Shown: positions 53,053 through 61,598, numbered from the stretch's first letter. The stretch: DNA of 64,000 nt from Streptomyces griseoviridis (GCA_014649155.1 BMSM01000004.1:372001-436000), one strand, 5' to 3'. Numbers and translations: made by a program. Notes: generated from the sequence alone by a model not told the origin.

Positions 53053-53813
53053 GTGCTGACTTCCTTGACTGGGGTCCTGCCGGAGTACTCGCCGCTGATG
53101 GCGTCCGCCGTACGGCGCACCAGCGGGAGCAGGGTGAGGAGTTCCTCGGCGGTGACGACGACGTTCGGCGCGGAGACCGACATCGCGGCGACCGCCCGGC
53201 CGGCCGCGTCCCGGATGGGCGCGGCGACGCAGTTGATGGACTCCTCGTGGCCACCGAGATCGGTGGCCCAGCCCTGTTCGCGCACCGTGGCCAGCTCCTT
53301 GAGGAACGCTTCGGCGCCCGGTGTCGAACGGGACGTGTACAGGGGGTAGTCGAGCCTCTCGGCGACCGCGCGCCGCTCGCTCTCGGGGAGGTCGGCCAGC
53401 AGCAGCTTGGCCACGGCGGCGACGGTGATGGCGACGGGCTTGCCGATCCGGGAGTACATGCGGACCGGGTAGCGGCTCTCGACCTTGTCGATGTAGAGGA
53501 CCTCGCCCTCCTCGTGGACGGCGAGGTGCACGGTGTGCCCGCACTGCTCGTTGAGGCGCACGAGGTGGGGGTGGGCGATCTCGCGGACGTCCAGGTTCTC
53601 CATCGCCTCCTGGGCGAGGGCGATGAGCCGGGAGCCGAGGCGGTAGCGCTGGTCGGACTGGCGGTAGACGAAGCCGTGGTCGTGCAGGGTGCGCAGCAGG
53701 CGCAGCGCGGTGGACTTGTGGACGCCGAGGGCGTCGGCGACCCGGCCGAGGTCGGCGGGGCCCTCGGCGAGCAGCGGCAGGATGCTGAGCGCGCGGTCGA
53801 CGGTCTGGCTCAT
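53049..53813 (-). CDS. IclR-family transcriptional regulator
   Basis: 254 aa. Winged-helix DNA-binding domain (about 1-70; TVDRALSILPLLAEGPADL, GVHKSTALRLLRTLHDHGFV) and IclR effector domain (about 80-250; LNEQCGHTVHLAVHEEGEVLYID, RIGKPVAITVAAVAKLLLADL in parts, CVAAPIRDAAGRAVAAMSVSAP). It is embedded between ridA and the kinase gene with ATGA overlaps on both sides, so all are co-translated. The palindrome at 54952-54972 in the divergent promoter is the obvious target. IclR proteins usually act as repressors relieved by the pathway substrate. Confidence 0.9.
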   Translation of the reverse strand: MSQTVDRALSILPLLAEGPADLGRVADALGVHKSTALRLLRTLHDHGFVYRQSDQRYRLGSRLIALAQEAMENLDVREIAHPHLVRLNEQCGHTVHLAVHEEGEVLYIDKVESRYPVRMYSRIGKPVAITVAAVAKLLLADLPESERRAVAERLDYPLYTSRSTPGAEAFLKELATVREQGWATDLGGHEESINCVAAPIRDAAGRAVAAMSVSAPNVVVTAEELLTLLPLVRRTADAISGEYSGRTPVKEVST

Positions 53814-54856
53814 GGGGTGCGTACCTCCTCGTCGGCCTTCTCGGCACGGGTCCAGCCGGGGCCGAGTCGCAGTCTCCCCCATGCCTCCTCGTCCAGGGCG
53901 GCCAGCCGGTCGGCCAGGTCGCGGGCGGGCGGCGGGGCGAGGTCGCCGGGGACGGTGAGGGCGGCCGCGGCCCAGAGGTGCCCGTGCCGCAGCCGGTCCC
54001 GTACGGGCAGCCCGCGCAGGGTGGCGGAGAGGAACCCGGCGGCGAAGGCGTCGCCCGCGCCGACGGCGGCGGTGACGTCGACCCGCAGGGCCGGCACGGA
54101 GGTGGCGTGCCGGCCGTGGAAGGCGACGGCGCCGGTGCCGCCCTGTTTGACGACGAGCACCTCGGGCTCGGGCAGCGCGGCCCGGACCGCCTCGGGGCCG
54201 CCGAGGTCCCACGCCTCGTCCTCGCCGACGAAGACGAGGTCGGCGCCGCGCGCCAGGCCGAGCAGGACGCGGGGGGCGTCAGCGGGGTCCCGCCAGAGGC
54301 CGGGCCGGTGGTTGACGTCGAAGGAGACCAGGGGGCGGCCGGGCCGGCGGGCCGTCAGCTCCCGCATCAGTTCCAGGCAGTCGGCGGAGAGCGCGGCGGT
54401 GATGCCGGACAGGTGCAGCACCCGCCCGGCGCGGACCGCCGCCAGGTCCATGGTGGCGGTGGACATGGCGGAGGCGGCCGATCCGGCCCGGTAGTACGCC
54501 ACCTCGTGGGCGTCGGTGGCCCGGTCCCCGGCGGTGCGGAAGTAGACGCCGGTGGGACGCGCCGGGTCCCGGCGGACGGCGCTCACATCGACCCCGTAGC
54601 CGCCGATCGTCTCGACCAGGTGGTCGCCGAAGCCGTCCGCGCCGACCCGGCCGGCCCAGCGGACCCGGTGTCCGGCGGCGGCCAGCATGCAGGCCACGTT
54701 GGACTCGGCGCCGCCGATGGCCCGGTCGAAGGAGGGGACGTCGGCGAGGCGGCCGGGGCGGGACGGCAGGAACGTGACCATGGACTCGCCGAGCGCTACG
54801 ACATCGGCCAGGTCCCCGGGGGCGGGGGCGGCGCTGCGGGGTCCGTCGGGGGTCAC
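53810..54856 (-). CDS. PfkB-family sugar kinase, probable 2-keto-3-deoxygluconate kinase
   Basis: 348 aa ribokinase-fold kinase. VVALGESMVTFLPSRPGRL and IGGAESNVACMLAAAG (residues about 20-65) are characteristic of KDG kinases; the anion-hole and base are in VDVTAAVGAGDAFAAGF, with D269 as the likely catalytic Asp. The N-terminal region matches KdgK more than fructokinase or ribokinase. GTG 54856 has GGAGC 8-12 nt upstream. First gene of the leftward arm; its stop overlaps the iclR ATG. With the divergent PLP enzyme it would make 2-keto-3-deoxy-6-phosphogluconate. Confidence 0.85.
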   Translation of the reverse strand: MTPDGPRSAAPAPGDLADVVALGESMVTFLPSRPGRLADVPSFDRAIGGAESNVACMLAAAGHRVRWAGRVGADGFGDHLVETIGGYGVDVSAVRRDPARPTGVYFRTAGDRATDAHEVAYYRAGSAASAMSTATMDLAAVRAGRVLHLSGITAALSADCLELMRELTARRPGRPLVSFDVNHRPGLWRDPADAPRVLLGLARGADLVFVGEDEAWDLGGPEAVRAALPEPEVLVVKQGGTGAVAFHGRHATSVPALRVDVTAAVGAGDAFAAGFLSATLRGLPVRDRLRHGHLWAAAALTVPGDLAPPPARDLADRLAALDEEAWGRLRLGPGWTRAEKADEEVRTP

Positions 54857-54951
54857 GATGGGCAGGCTCCTTGTCGCGTCGCGCGGGCGGCGGCTCCGTT
54901 GACCCCGCGTTCGCCGAGATGTTAGACAGCAGTAAGCGATATACGCAATGG

Positions 54952-54972
54952 GTGTTGCAGAGTCTGCAACAC
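54952..54972. promoter_or_regulatory. Perfect 10-1-10 palindrome, probable IclR operator
   Basis: GTGTTGCAGA-G-TCTGCAACAC is a perfect inverted repeat in the 135-bp divergent promoter, 19 bp before the ATG at 54992. It is the most symmetrical short palindrome noticed in the window and sits in the only promoter shared by both arms of the iclR locus. A second AT-rich half-symmetric motif (GCGATATACGC, about 54936-54946) lies just to its left. Confidence 0.75.
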
Positions 54973-54991
54973 GCCTGATCAGGGAGGCTCG

Positions 54992-56269
54992 ATGGCCCTC
55001 GTCACCGGTACGGAAGCCCTCGCCAAGCTGGCCGAGGAGCACATCGACCACCGTTTCAAGGGCCTTCCGCCGGACGCCTACGGCCTGACCGTCGCCGAGC
55101 TGGCCGGGCAGCGCCGCGACCTCTTCACCGGCGGTTTCACCACGCCCGTGCTGGCCCTGTCCGCCGAGCGCCTGGCGCACAACCTCGCGCTGATGGAGAC
55201 CTACTCCGCCCGGCACGGCCTCGCCTTCGCGCCGCACGGCAAGACCTCGATGGCCCCGCAGCTCTTCCACCGCCAGCTGGAGCACGGCGCCTGGGGCATC
55301 ACCCTCGCCGTCCCCCACCAGGTCCGGGTCGCGCGGGCCTTCGGTGTCCGGCGGATCTTCCTCGCCAACGAACTCGTCGACGCCGCCGCCCTGCGCTGGA
55401 TCGCCGCCGAGCAGGACGCCGACCCGGACTTCCGGCTGATCGCCTACGTCGACTCCGTGCGCGGCGTCGAGCTGATGGACGCGGCGCTCGCGGGGGCCGC
55501 CCGCCCGCTGGACGTGGTGGTGGAGCTGGCCGCCGGCGAGGGCGCCCGCACCGGGGCGCGGACGGAGGCGGAGTGCGCTGCGGTCGCGGACGCGGTGACG
55601 GCCGCACCGGGACTGCGGCTGGCCGGCGTCGCCGGGTACGAGGGCGAGGTGCCGGACGCGAGCCCGGAGCGGGTGCGGGCGTATCTGCGCCGGCTGGTCG
55701 CGCTCGCCGCCGGCCTCGACGGGCGGGGCTGCTTCGCGGAGGCCGGCGAGATCGTGGTGAGCGCGGGCGGCAGCGCCTGGTTCGACGCGGTGGCCGACGT
55801 GTTCGCGGAGCTCCCGGCGCTCTCCCGGCCCGTGCTGAAGCTGCTGCGCTCGGGGGCGTACGTCTCCCATGACGACGGCCACTACCGCGAGCTGACGCCG
55901 TTCAACCGGGTCCCCGAGGAGGGCGCCCTGGAGCCCGCGTTCCGCCTGTGGAGCCAGGTCGTCTCCCGGCCCGCCCCCGGGCAGGCGTTCACCAACGCGG
56001 GCAAGCGGGACGCGGCGTACGACCTCCACCTGCCCTTCGCCCAGGTGATCCGGCGGGACGGCACCGAGCGCCCGGCCACCGGCGTCGAGGTGACCGGCCT
56101 GTCCGACCAGCACGCCTGGCTGCGTACGGAGCCGGAGGCGGACGTCGAGGTCGGGGACTGGGTCGGCATGGGCCTGTCGCACCCCTGCACGTCCTTCGAC
56201 AAGTGGCAGCTCATCCCGGTCGCCGAGGCGGACGGGACGGTCGTCGAGTACATCCGTACGTTCTTCTAG
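54992..56269 (+). CDS. D-serine dehydratase-like / D-threonine aldolase-fold PLP enzyme
   Basis: 425 aa fold-III (alanine racemase N-terminal) PLP enzyme. The PLP lysine is K84 in FAPHGKTSMAP; the C-terminal domain has the zinc-binding SHPCTSFDKW (H397, C399) of the DSD-like family. Relatives include eukaryotic D-serine dehydratase, D-threonine aldolase and, as I recall, D-glucosaminate dehydratase. AGGGAGG is 6-8 nt before ATG 54992. The divergent kinase and RidA genes favour a sugar-acid amine such as D-glucosaminate as substrate, giving 2-keto-3-deoxygluconate and ammonia; D-serine-type amino acids are the alternative. Confidence 0.8.
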   Translation: MALVTGTEALAKLAEEHIDHRFKGLPPDAYGLTVAELAGQRRDLFTGGFTTPVLALSAERLAHNLALMETYSARHGLAFAPHGKTSMAPQLFHRQLEHGAWGITLAVPHQVRVARAFGVRRIFLANELVDAAALRWIAAEQDADPDFRLIAYVDSVRGVELMDAALAGAARPLDVVVELAAGEGARTGARTEAECAAVADAVTAAPGLRLAGVAGYEGEVPDASPERVRAYLRRLVALAAGLDGRGCFAEAGEIVVSAGGSAWFDAVADVFAELPALSRPVLKLLRSGAYVSHDDGHYRELTPFNRVPEEGALEPAFRLWSQVVSRPAPGQAFTNAGKRDAAYDLHLPFAQVIRRDGTERPATGVEVTGLSDQHAWLRTEPEADVEVGDWVGMGLSHPCTSFDKWQLIPVAEADGTVVEYIRTFF

Positions 56270-56281
56270 AAGGAGGCTCGC

Positions 56282-57892
56282 GTGGAAGAGCTGGTCATCC
56301 GGGACGCCGACGTGGTGGACGGTTCCGGCGGGAGCGCCTACCGGGCGGACGTCGTGGTCGACGGCGGCCGGATCACGTCCATCGTGAAGGAGGCGGCGGC
56401 GGCCGGCTGCCAGCGTCCCACCGCCCGCCGCGAGCTGGACGCCGAGGGCCTCGTGCTGGCTCCCGGCTTCATCGACATGCACGCGCACAGCGACCTCGCG
56501 CTGCTGCGCGACCCCGACCACAGCGCGAAGGCGGCGCAGGGCGTCACCCTGGAGGTCCTCGGCCAGGACGGCCTGTCCTACGCGCCGGTCGACGACCGCA
56601 CCCTCGGCGAGGTGCGCCGCGCCATCGCCGGGTGGAACGGCCCCGGCGACGACGTCGACTTCGACTGGCGCTCGGTCGGCGAGTACCTGGACCGGCTCGA
56701 CCGGGGCATCGCCGTCAACGCCGCCTACCTGATCCCGCAGGGCACGGTCCGCGCCCTCGCGGTCGGCTGGGAGGACCGGCCGGCCACCGCCGCCGAGCTG
56801 GACCGCATGCGGCGGCTGGTCGCCGAGGGCCTGGAGCAGGGCGCGGTGGGCATGTCGTCGGGACTGACGTACACGCCGGGCATGTACGCCGAGGACGCGG
56901 AGCTGACCGAGCTGTGCCGGGTGGTCGGGGAGTACGGCGGCTACTACTGCCCGCACCACCGCTCGTACGGCGCGGGCGCCCTCGCGGCGTACGAGGAGAT
57001 GGTGGCCCTGACCCGGGAGGCGGGCTGCCCCCTGCACCTGGCCCACGCCACCATGAACTTCGGTGTCAACAAGGGCCGCGCCCCCGAACTGCTGGCCCTC
57101 CTGGACGAGGCCCTCGCCGGCGGCGCCGACATCACCCTGGACACCTATCCGTACACCCCCGGCTCCACCACCCTCGCCGCGCTGCTGCCGAGCTGGGCGA
57201 GCGAGGGCGGCCCGGAGGAGATCCTCAGGCGCCTCGCCGACGACGACACCGCCGAGCGCGTCCGGCACCACCTGGAGGTCACCGGCTCCGACGGCTGCCA
57301 CGGCGTGCCCGTGGAGTGGGAGACCATCGAGATCTCCGGCGTGGCCGACCCCGCCCTCGCGCCGTACGTCGGCCGCACGGTCCAGGAGTCGGCGACGGCC
57401 CGCGGCGAGACCCCGTGGACGGTCGCCCGCCGCCTGCTGCGCACCGACCGGCTCGCCACGGCCATCCTCCAGCACGTCGGCCACGAGGAGAACGTCCGCG
57501 CGATCATGCGCCACCGCGTGCACACCGGTGGCTCGGACGGCATCCTCCAGGGCGCCAAGCCCCACCCGCGCGCCTACGGCACCTTCCCGCACTACCTCGG
57601 GCACTACGTCCGCGAGCTGGGCGTCCTCTCCCTGGAGGAGTGCGTGGCCCACCTCACCTCCCGCCCGGCGGCCCGGCTCCGCCTGCCCGACCGGGGCCTG
57701 GTCCGCGAGGGCCACCGCGCCGACCTCGTCCTCTTCGACCCGGCGACGGTCGCCGCCGGCTCCACCTTCGAGGACCCCCGCCGCCTGCCCACGGGCATCC
57801 CGTACGTCCTGGTCGACGGCCGCTTCGTGATCGAGGACGGCCGCCGCACGGACGTCCTGGCGGGACGGTCGGTCCGGAGGACACCCCGCTGA
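56282..57892 (+). CDS. N-acyl-D-amino-acid deacylase (amidohydrolase)
   Basis: 536 aa amidohydrolase-superfamily protein of the D-aminoacylase type. Metal ligands begin with H67 and H69 in GFIDMHAHSDL; further motifs are QDGLSYAPV, SSGLTYTPGMY, CPHHRSYG, LAHATMNFGVNKG, and GGSDGILQGAKPHPRAYGTF with the catalytic Asp. Removes the N-acyl group from D-configured amino acids. GTG 56282 follows GAAGGAGG, 12 nt after the PLP enzyme. In this setting I infer that it deacetylates N-acetyl-D-glucosaminate to feed the PLP dehydratase; D-amino-acid salvage is the alternative. Confidence 0.88.
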   Translation: MEELVIRDADVVDGSGGSAYRADVVVDGGRITSIVKEAAAAGCQRPTARRELDAEGLVLAPGFIDMHAHSDLALLRDPDHSAKAAQGVTLEVLGQDGLSYAPVDDRTLGEVRRAIAGWNGPGDDVDFDWRSVGEYLDRLDRGIAVNAAYLIPQGTVRALAVGWEDRPATAAELDRMRRLVAEGLEQGAVGMSSGLTYTPGMYAEDAELTELCRVVGEYGGYYCPHHRSYGAGALAAYEEMVALTREAGCPLHLAHATMNFGVNKGRAPELLALLDEALAGGADITLDTYPYTPGSTTLAALLPSWASEGGPEEILRRLADDDTAERVRHHLEVTGSDGCHGVPVEWETIEISGVADPALAPYVGRTVQESATARGETPWTVARRLLRTDRLATAILQHVGHEENVRAIMRHRVHTGGSDGILQGAKPHPRAYGTFPHYLGHYVRELGVLSLEECVAHLTSRPAARLRLPDRGLVREGHRADLVLFDPATVAAGSTFEDPRRLPTGIPYVLVDGRFVIEDGRRTDVLAGRSVRRTPR

Positions 57893-57977
57893 GGGAGGAG
57901 AAATCCTCGCGAACCACCCGTCCCACGTGGTGGAAAACACGGCCCGGCCCCCCGGACCGGGCCGTAAGCTCGCGGGC

Positions 57978-59189
57978 ATGCAGGTGATCCAGTCGACCAA
58001 GCTCGCCAACGTCGGTTACGAGATCCGGGGCCCGGTGCTCGAGGAGGCGATGCGGCTGGAAGCGGCCGGTCACCGCATCCTGAAGCTGAACACGGGCAAT
58101 CCGGCGGCGTTCGGGTTCGAGTGCCCGCCCGAGATCCTGGAGGACATCCTCCGCAACGTCTCCTCGGCCCACGGCTACGGCGACGCCAAGGGGCTGCTGG
58201 CCGCGCGCCGGGCGGTGGTCATGCACAACCAGACCCTCGGCATCGAGACGGACGTCGAGCACGTCTTCATCGGCAACGGCGTCTCCGAGCTGATCGTGAT
58301 GGCGATGCAGGCGCTGCTCGACGACGGCGACGAGGTGCTGGTACCGGCCCCGGACTACCCCCTGTGGACGGCGGCCGTCTCCCTGTCCGGCGGCACGGCC
58401 GTGCACTACCGCTGCGACGAGCAGGCCGACTGGATGCCGGACCTCGCGGACATCGAGCGCAAGGTCACCGACCGCACCAAGGCCATCGTCATCATCAACC
58501 CGAACAACCCCACGGGCGCGGTGTACGAGGAGGAGCTGCTGCGGGGCCTGACCGACCTCGCCCGCCGCCACAACCTGCTGGTCTGCTCGGACGAGATCTA
58601 CGACAAGATCCTCTACGACGACGCCGTGCACGTCCCCACCGCCTCGATCGCCCCGGACCTGCTGACGCTCACCTTCAACGGCATGTCGAAGGCGTACCGG
58701 GTGGCCGGGTACCGGGTCGGCTGGATGTCGGTGTCCGGTCCGCGCGCGCACGCCGAGTCGTACATCGAGGGCCTGACGATCCTGGCGAACATGCGGCTGT
58801 GCGCGAACATGCCGGGCCAGCACGGGGTGGTCGCCGCGCTCAGCGGCCGGCAGACCATCACGGACCTGGTGCTGCCGGGCGGGCGGCTGCGCGAGCAGCG
58901 GGACACGGCGTACGAGCTGCTGACCCGGATCCCGGGGGTGACCTGTGTGAAGCCGAAGGGGGCGCTGTACCTCTTCCCGCGCCTGGACCCCGAGGTCTTC
59001 AAGATCAAGGACGACCGGCAGATGGTCCTGGACCTGCTCCGCCAGGAGAAGATCATGGTCGTGCACGGCACCGGCTTCAACTGGCCCGAGCCGGACCACT
59101 TCCGGGTCGTCACCCTGCCCTCGGTGGTGGACCTGCGGGACGCGGTGGGGCGCATCAAGCACTTCCTGGAGGGCTACGGCCAGCCCTGA
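57978..59189 (+). CDS. Alanine-type aminotransferase (AlaA-like, class I)
   Basis: 403 aa fold-I PLP aminotransferase. IRGPVLEEAMRLEAAGHRIL and LKLNTGNPAAFGF open the family; NPNNPTGAVYE, SDEIYDKILYD, and the PLP lysine in FNGMSKAYRVAGYRVGWM (K in GMSKAYR) are intact, as is the arginine region near HFRVVTLPS. Full-length AlaA-type enzymes convert pyruvate and glutamate to alanine and 2-oxoglutarate. ATG 57978 is chosen because homology starts with QVIQSTKLANVGYEIRG. It is separated from the deacylase gene by 85 nt and may have its own promoter. Confidence 0.88.
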   Translation: MQVIQSTKLANVGYEIRGPVLEEAMRLEAAGHRILKLNTGNPAAFGFECPPEILEDILRNVSSAHGYGDAKGLLAARRAVVMHNQTLGIETDVEHVFIGNGVSELIVMAMQALLDDGDEVLVPAPDYPLWTAAVSLSGGTAVHYRCDEQADWMPDLADIERKVTDRTKAIVIINPNNPTGAVYEEELLRGLTDLARRHNLLVCSDEIYDKILYDDAVHVPTASIAPDLLTLTFNGMSKAYRVAGYRVGWMSVSGPRAHAESYIEGLTILANMRLCANMPGQHGVVAALSGRQTITDLVLPGGRLREQRDTAYELLTRIPGVTCVKPKGALYLFPRLDPEVFKIKDDRQMVLDLLRQEKIMVVHGTGFNWPEPDHFRVVTLPSVVDLRDAVGRIKHFLEGYGQP

Positions 59190-59190
59190 C

Positions 59191-59278
59191 GGCCCCTCTC
59201 CTCAGGACCACTCTCCTCAGGCCCCTCTTCTCGGGACCCGTCTTCTCAGGCCCCTCTTCTCGGGACCCGTCTTCTCGG
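59191..59278. repeat. 29-bp tandem repeat (two near-identical copies plus one degenerate)
   Basis: Units at 59221-59249 and 59250-59278 differ only at the penultimate base; a diverged copy precedes them at about 59191-59220. They begin right after the aminotransferase stop. Each unit contains CCCGT and TCTTCTC blocks. Confidence 0.75.
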
Positions 59279-59291
59279 GATCGGCACAACT

Positions 59292-59306
59292 TTAGAATGA
59301 TTCCAA
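59292..59306. promoter_or_regulatory. Fur-family-like 7-1-7 box
   Basis: TTAGAAT-G-ATTCCAA is an inverted repeat with one mismatch in the 7-1-7 arrangement typical of Fur/PerR/Zur-family operators. It lies just upstream of a TAGGAT -10 candidate (59309-59314) for the gene at 59345, so a bound repressor would block transcription. Confidence 0.5.
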
Positions 59307-59344
59307 TGTAGGATGGTTTCCTGGTAGTAGTCAGGAGGCCATCC

Positions 59345-59767
59345 ATGTACGAGCCGATCCGTACCAAGTCGGTCCACAGCACGATGGCCGACGGCAGCCC
59401 GGACTTTCCCCACCGCTCCCGCGAGGAGGAGCTGGACATCCAGCTCGCGGGCCACCTCGCCGCACTGCTCACCGTCACGGACGAGCTGCGGGACCTCGCG
59501 CCCGGCGCGGAACTGGACGCGGCGGCCGAGCGGCTGGCCGCGCAGGTGGCCCGGCTGCGGGGCGGGCAGCCGCCGGTCCGCGTCCCGCTCTCCGTGGTGC
59601 GCGACACCGGGCGCCTCGCCGGCCTGCACCGGCGGGCGCACGCCCTGGCGGGCCGCGCGCTGGTCGTGGCGGCCTCCCGCGCCGACACGGTGGTGGCGAT
59701 CCTCGCCGCCGAGCGGATGGACGCCCACACGGCGGCCCTGGAGTCGCTCGCCCTCGCGTCCCGCTGA
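59345..59767 (+). CDS. Unknown 140-aa helical protein behind a Fur-like box
   Basis: 140 aa from ATG 59345 with AGGAGG (59333-59338) upstream. The N-terminus YEPIRTKSVHSTMADGSPDF is distinctive; the rest is helical and Ala/Leu/Arg-rich (LAGHLAALLTVTDELRDLAPG, AAERLAAQVARLRGGQPP, AHALAGRALVVAASRADTVVA, each separately). No signal peptide, TM helix or metal motif. I do not recognise a family. The upstream metal-regulator-like box suggests induction when iron, zinc or peroxide status changes, which is inference. Confidence 0.75.
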   Translation: MYEPIRTKSVHSTMADGSPDFPHRSREEELDIQLAGHLAALLTVTDELRDLAPGAELDAAAERLAAQVARLRGGQPPVRVPLSVVRDTGRLAGLHRRAHALAGRALVVAASRADTVVAILAAERMDAHTAALESLALASR

Positions 59768-59788
59768 GCCCCGCAGTGCCCCTGCGCG

Positions 59789-59835
59789 CACGGGCGGGGT
59801 ACCCCGGACGTCCTGCCCGGGGTACCCCGCCCGTG
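59789..59835. terminator. Bidirectional terminator, 19-bp perfect stem
   Basis: Arms 59789-59807 and 59817-59835 with a 9-nt loop lie between the 140-aa gene and the convergent beta-propeller gene. Confidence 0.8.
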
Positions 59836-59852
59836 GGTGCGTGCCGTCCGGG

Positions 59853-61598
59853 TCAGGCGGTGACGCGGACCGTCGCCGACGCCGTGGTCCCGTCGTGCAG
59901 GTCGTCGCCGGGCCAGCCGACCGTGTAGGTCGTGTCCCGGCGGGTGCGCGGCAGGTCGTCGATGGTGAAGGTGCCGTCGGCGGCGACCGTCACCGACGAC
60001 AGCGTGCCGGTGCCGAGCCGGTCGGTGCGTTCCACCGTCAGCACCGCCCGCTCGGGCAGCGCCGCGCCCCGCGCGGTGAACGTGCCGGTGATGTGCACGC
60101 CGGCGCTCTTCGACGCCTCCGCCGGTGCGGTGAGGGTGATCGCGCTGCCCGCCCGGCCGACGGACACCGTGCGGGTGACGTCGGTGGCCGGGCGGTGGGT
60201 GAGGTCACCCAGGAACGACACCGTGTACGTCGCCTCCCCGACCAGGTCCGGCTCGTCCAGCACGGTGAAGGTGCCGTCCGCCCTGACGGTCGCGGTGCCC
60301 AGCTCGCGCGTCCCGCCCGCGTCGGTGCGGGTCGCCGTCACCTTCAGCGGCTCGGCCGGCGCGGGTCCGTCCAGCTCCAGCCTGCCGCGCACCGCCAGCG
60401 CCTCGCCGGCGACCGCCCCGGCGGGGCTGTGGGTCAGTCCGCCGGTGAAGCGGGCGTCGTACTGGACGGCCGGCGGCTGGACGACGTGCAGCCAGTACTG
60501 GCTGCCCGCGGTGTTGGTGGTGACCGCGAAGAGCCGGGAGCCGTCGGCGGACCACTCCAGGCCGCGCGGCGCCACCCGGTCGCCGTCGAGGCTGCCCTCG
60601 AAGGCGAACTCCAGCGCCGGGGTCGCGTCCTCCGGGTCGGCGGGCGACAGCAGCAGGTCGGGCGTGGCGCCCTGGGCCGAGGCGCCGCGCGCGAGGTACT
60701 TCCCGTCCCCGCTGAAGGCGACGGCGGAAGCGGCGGCGCCGGCCGGCAGCGCCGGGTAGCCGGTCGCGGCGTCGGACAGGTCGGCGGTGTTCAGCAGCCG
60801 GGTCCCCGCGGTGGCGTCGGCGACGGCCACCGCGGTGCCGTCCGGAGAGAACGCCATGTCCTTGAAGTCGAGCGCGCCCTTGCCCTCGCCGTCGGCGAAG
60901 CGGCGGGCGGCCGTCCGCACCAGGGTCTCCCCGCTCGCGTCGAACACCGCGAGGAACGGGTTCGCGGCCTTGCTGTTCGCCGGCTGGCCCATCATCAGCC
61001 GGTCACCGGGGCCGGCCTCCAGCTGGAGCCTGCCGTAGTCCTGCCATCCGCTGCGCTGCCAGGTGTTGTCGGGCCGGCTGTGATCCAGGTACGTGAGTGA
61101 CGTGTCGCAGTCCGAGAGGTAGGTGATGTACGACGACACCGTGTGGTGGACCTTGCCGCCCGCGAAGGCCAGGCTGCGCCCGCAGGTGTCCGTACTGGCC
61201 GCCCCGGCGGGGAGCGCCTGGTACGTGGTGGTGTCGTAGCGCAGGATCGTCTCCCGGCCACCGGCGTGGAGCACGCTGCCGTCGGCGTTCAGCGCGAGGC
61301 CGGAGACGTGGCGCTGGGTGGTGATGGTGCTGAGCCGCACGCCGGAGAAGTCGTAGACGGCGATGAGTCCGGTGTTGGACGAGCTGCCCATGTTGCTGTC
61401 GGCGACGTACACGCGCTGGTGCGCGGAGTCGACCGTCAGCGCCGAGAACGAGGAGATCGGCAGCTTGGCCACGAGGTCGGAGGCCGCGGCGTGCGCGGCG
61501 GGTGCGGCGGAGACGGTCAGGGCGCCGGCCGCGAGCGCCGCCGCGAGCAGCGTGCCCCCGAGCCGCCCGGTACGTCTGATACCTCGAACTGTATTCAC
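59853..61598 (-). CDS. Secreted beta-propeller protein with Ig-like repeats
   Basis: About 581 aa. Signal peptide (about 10-36, LLAAALAAGALTVSAAPAAHA in parts), a seven-bladed-type beta-propeller (about 40-400; HVSGLALNADGSVLHAGG, DMAFSPDGTAVAVAD, VAFSGDGKYLARG, LEWSADGSRLFAV) and two C-terminal Ig-like beta-sandwich repeats (about 395-490 and 495-580), each ending in TYTVxxxGD. The repeated ADGTFTV/ADGTFTI shows internal duplication. Likely cell-surface or secreted adhesin or binding protein. GTG 61598 with a GGGGGG ribosome-binding tract about 6 nt upstream. Confidence 0.75.
   Translation of the reverse strand: MNTVRGIRRTGRLGGTLLAAALAAGALTVSAAPAAHAAASDLVAKLPISSFSALTVDSAHQRVYVADSNMGSSSNTGLIAVYDFSGVRLSTITTQRHVSGLALNADGSVLHAGGRETILRYDTTTYQALPAGAASTDTCGRSLAFAGGKVHHTVSSYITYLSDCDTSLTYLDHSRPDNTWQRSGWQDYGRLQLEAGPGDRLMMGQPANSKAANPFLAVFDASGETLVRTAARRFADGEGKGALDFKDMAFSPDGTAVAVADATAGTRLLNTADLSDAATGYPALPAGAAASAVAFSGDGKYLARGASAQGATPDLLLSPADPEDATPALEFAFEGSLDGDRVAPRGLEWSADGSRLFAVTTNTAGSQYWLHVVQPPAVQYDARFTGGLTHSPAGAVAGEALAVRGRLELDGPAPAEPLKVTATRTDAGGTRELGTATVRADGTFTVLDEPDLVGEATYTVSFLGDLTHRPATDVTRTVSVGRAGSAITLTAPAEASKSAGVHITGTFTARGAALPERAVLTVERTDRLGTGTLSSVTVAADGTFTIDDLPRTRRDTTYTVGWPGDDLHDGTTASATVRVTA

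Noticed and set aside
54857..58009. Long minus-strand extension upstream of the sugar kinase
   Set aside because: Open only because of codon bias opposite the PLP enzyme and deacylase genes; kinase homology begins at the GTG at 54856.
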